Shown piece by piece: positions 62,550-64,000 of a stretch of 64,000 bases of DNA. Source of the DNA: DASVCS01 sp036381495. GTDB lineage: Bacteria; Gemmatimonadota; Gemmatimonadetes; Longimicrobiales; RSA9. Both the position numbers and the translations under genes were made by a program. The DNA lies in the NCBI GenBank assembly GCA_036381495.1, contig DASVCS010000093.1:53749-117748 (forward strand), given 5' to 3'. The stretch's first letter is position 1. Each line of letters begins with the position of its first letter. Below the pieces are notes generated by a model. That model did not search any database, was not told where the DNA came from, and worked only from the letters and a program-made list of their open reading frames with translations.

Positions 62550-62939
62550 GCGCGGCCGGCCACGGATCGACCGGGACCACGATTTCCGTCGCATACCCGC
62601 GGGTTCGGAGCCGCGCGGCCGCTCGCTGCGCCCGGTTCGCGGACACCTGCGACTCCGAAGTGGCGCGACAACCGCTCTGGGGATCGGACCGGGCGGATGC
62701 AGCCGTGGTGCGGCCTGCGAGCCCGCCGCCCCGCGCCATCACCGTGCCATCGTGGCACTGCCGCCGCGCCGTCGCGATCTGGTCCCATCGGCGCATTCGA
62801 TCGGCCGGATTTGCGCTTGTGTTCGTGCGGAAAAGGAGCGATTCTTGGCCGTGTCGAGCAGGAACGGCGGGTTGCGCGGGGGGTAGCAACGGGGCCGGCG
62901 AGCGAGAGGCGAACGGAGTAGCGAAAACAGGCGGAGGCC
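62550..62939 (+). other. 390-bp gap with repeat copy D and recA leader
   Basis: No coding sequence is supported; short frames overlap each other in several phases. The left part is repeat copy D. The right part must carry the recA promoter. A short hairpin GTTGC/GCAAC is near 62870. I looked for a LexA box (CGAAC-N4-GTTCG) and found only a half-site. Confidence 0.5.
62592..62680 (-). repeat. Interspersed ~95-bp repeat, copy D (MITE-like)
   Basis: On the minus strand it reads CCAG-AGCGG, then CTTCGGAGTCGCAG, GAGCGGCCGCGCGG and CGAACCCGCGGG, matching copies A and B2 in order and spacing. The far end is degenerate. Unlike the others it begins about 40 bp away from the nearest stop codon (ltaE) and points away from recA. 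Confidence 0.65.
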
Positions 62940-63989
<1,050 letters not shown>

Positions 63990-64000
63990 GCGCGGACGCG

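Noticed and set aside
62811..62832. Possible LexA box before recA
   Set aside because: Only a half-site like TGTTCG fits; the other half does not match CGAAC or a Proteobacterial CTGT-N8-ACAG box.

Overview
The window is about 64 kb of very GC-rich bacterial chromosome, densely coding, with many start/stop overlaps (ATGA, GTGA, TGATG) and frequent GTG or TTG starts. Gene content points to a Gram-negative, menaquinone-using aerobe or facultative anaerobe. It has beta-barrel outer-membrane proteins paired with lipoproteins, several Ala/Gly-rich lipoproteins, UbiD/UbiA/UbiX plus MenG quinone genes, and a YpdA-type bacillithiol disulfide reductase. The mix would suit Gemmatimonadota, but no rRNA gene or other decisive marker is present, so this is an inference. 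No tRNA, rRNA, CRISPR array, prophage or intact insertion sequence was recognised.

Layout. 1-5.8 kb (minus): truncated mfd, a BatA-like membrane protein and a DUF58 protein, translationally coupled. 6-8 kb (plus): M28 peptidase lipoprotein and a small membrane protein. 8-13.1 kb (minus): two tandem lipoprotein + DUF5723-type barrel cassettes; the second lipoprotein has an apparent frameshift in a CG repeat. 13.3-18.1 kb: lepA, then a GT2 / GT4 / GT2 glycosyltransferase block with the two GT2 genes in inverted orientation. 18.3-21.8 kb (plus): ROK sugar kinase, PfkB kinase, a STAS-HATPase protein and a STAS-like partner. 21.9-27.7 kb: a hypothetical protein, then GDP-mannose pyrophosphorylase/mutase-like fusion, a trans-sulfuration enzyme and an AI-2E exporter. 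28-33.2 kb: ypdA converging on a six-gene ECF-sigma operon (sigma, zinc-finger anti-sigma, membrane protein, DUF4097 protein, small membrane protein, OsmC). 33.3-39.7 kb: menG, phytoene-dehydrogenase-like oxidoreductase, Leu/Val-type dehydrogenase, ABC exporter pair, DUF4142 lipoprotein. 39.8-43.4 kb (plus): ubiD-ubiA-ubiX-phosphodiesterase, a likely menaquinone (futalosine-route) operon. 43.5-50.3 kb (minus): hypothetical, Cho/UvrC-like nuclease, mutM, purD, M48 peptidase, coiled-coil membrane protein, cystathionine synthase/lyase. 50.5-63.99 kb (plus): hydrolase, glmM, glmS, dtd-maf-mtnA, glpK, a small protein, GH133 debranching enzyme, zinc-ribbon protein, threonine aldolase and recA.

How genes work together. 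GlmM and GlmS make amino-sugar precursors. GlpK, the debranching enzyme and the sugar kinases feed central carbon metabolism. Mfd, the UvrC-like nuclease, MutM and RecA are DNA-repair genes. The ECF operon looks like an autoregulated envelope-stress regulon that includes peroxide-defence OsmC, next to the bacillithiol reductase gene.

The most interesting unannotated signal is a family of ~95-bp interspersed repeats: five copies at four loci (21.8, 51.4 in tandem, 57.2 and 62.6 kb). They have AGCGG...CCGCT ends flanked by YTAR-like tetranucleotides, usually CTAG. At three loci the flanking CTAG supplies the TAG stop codon of the adjacent gene. They look like MITE-type elements with a CTAG/YTAR target preference that land on TAG stop codons.
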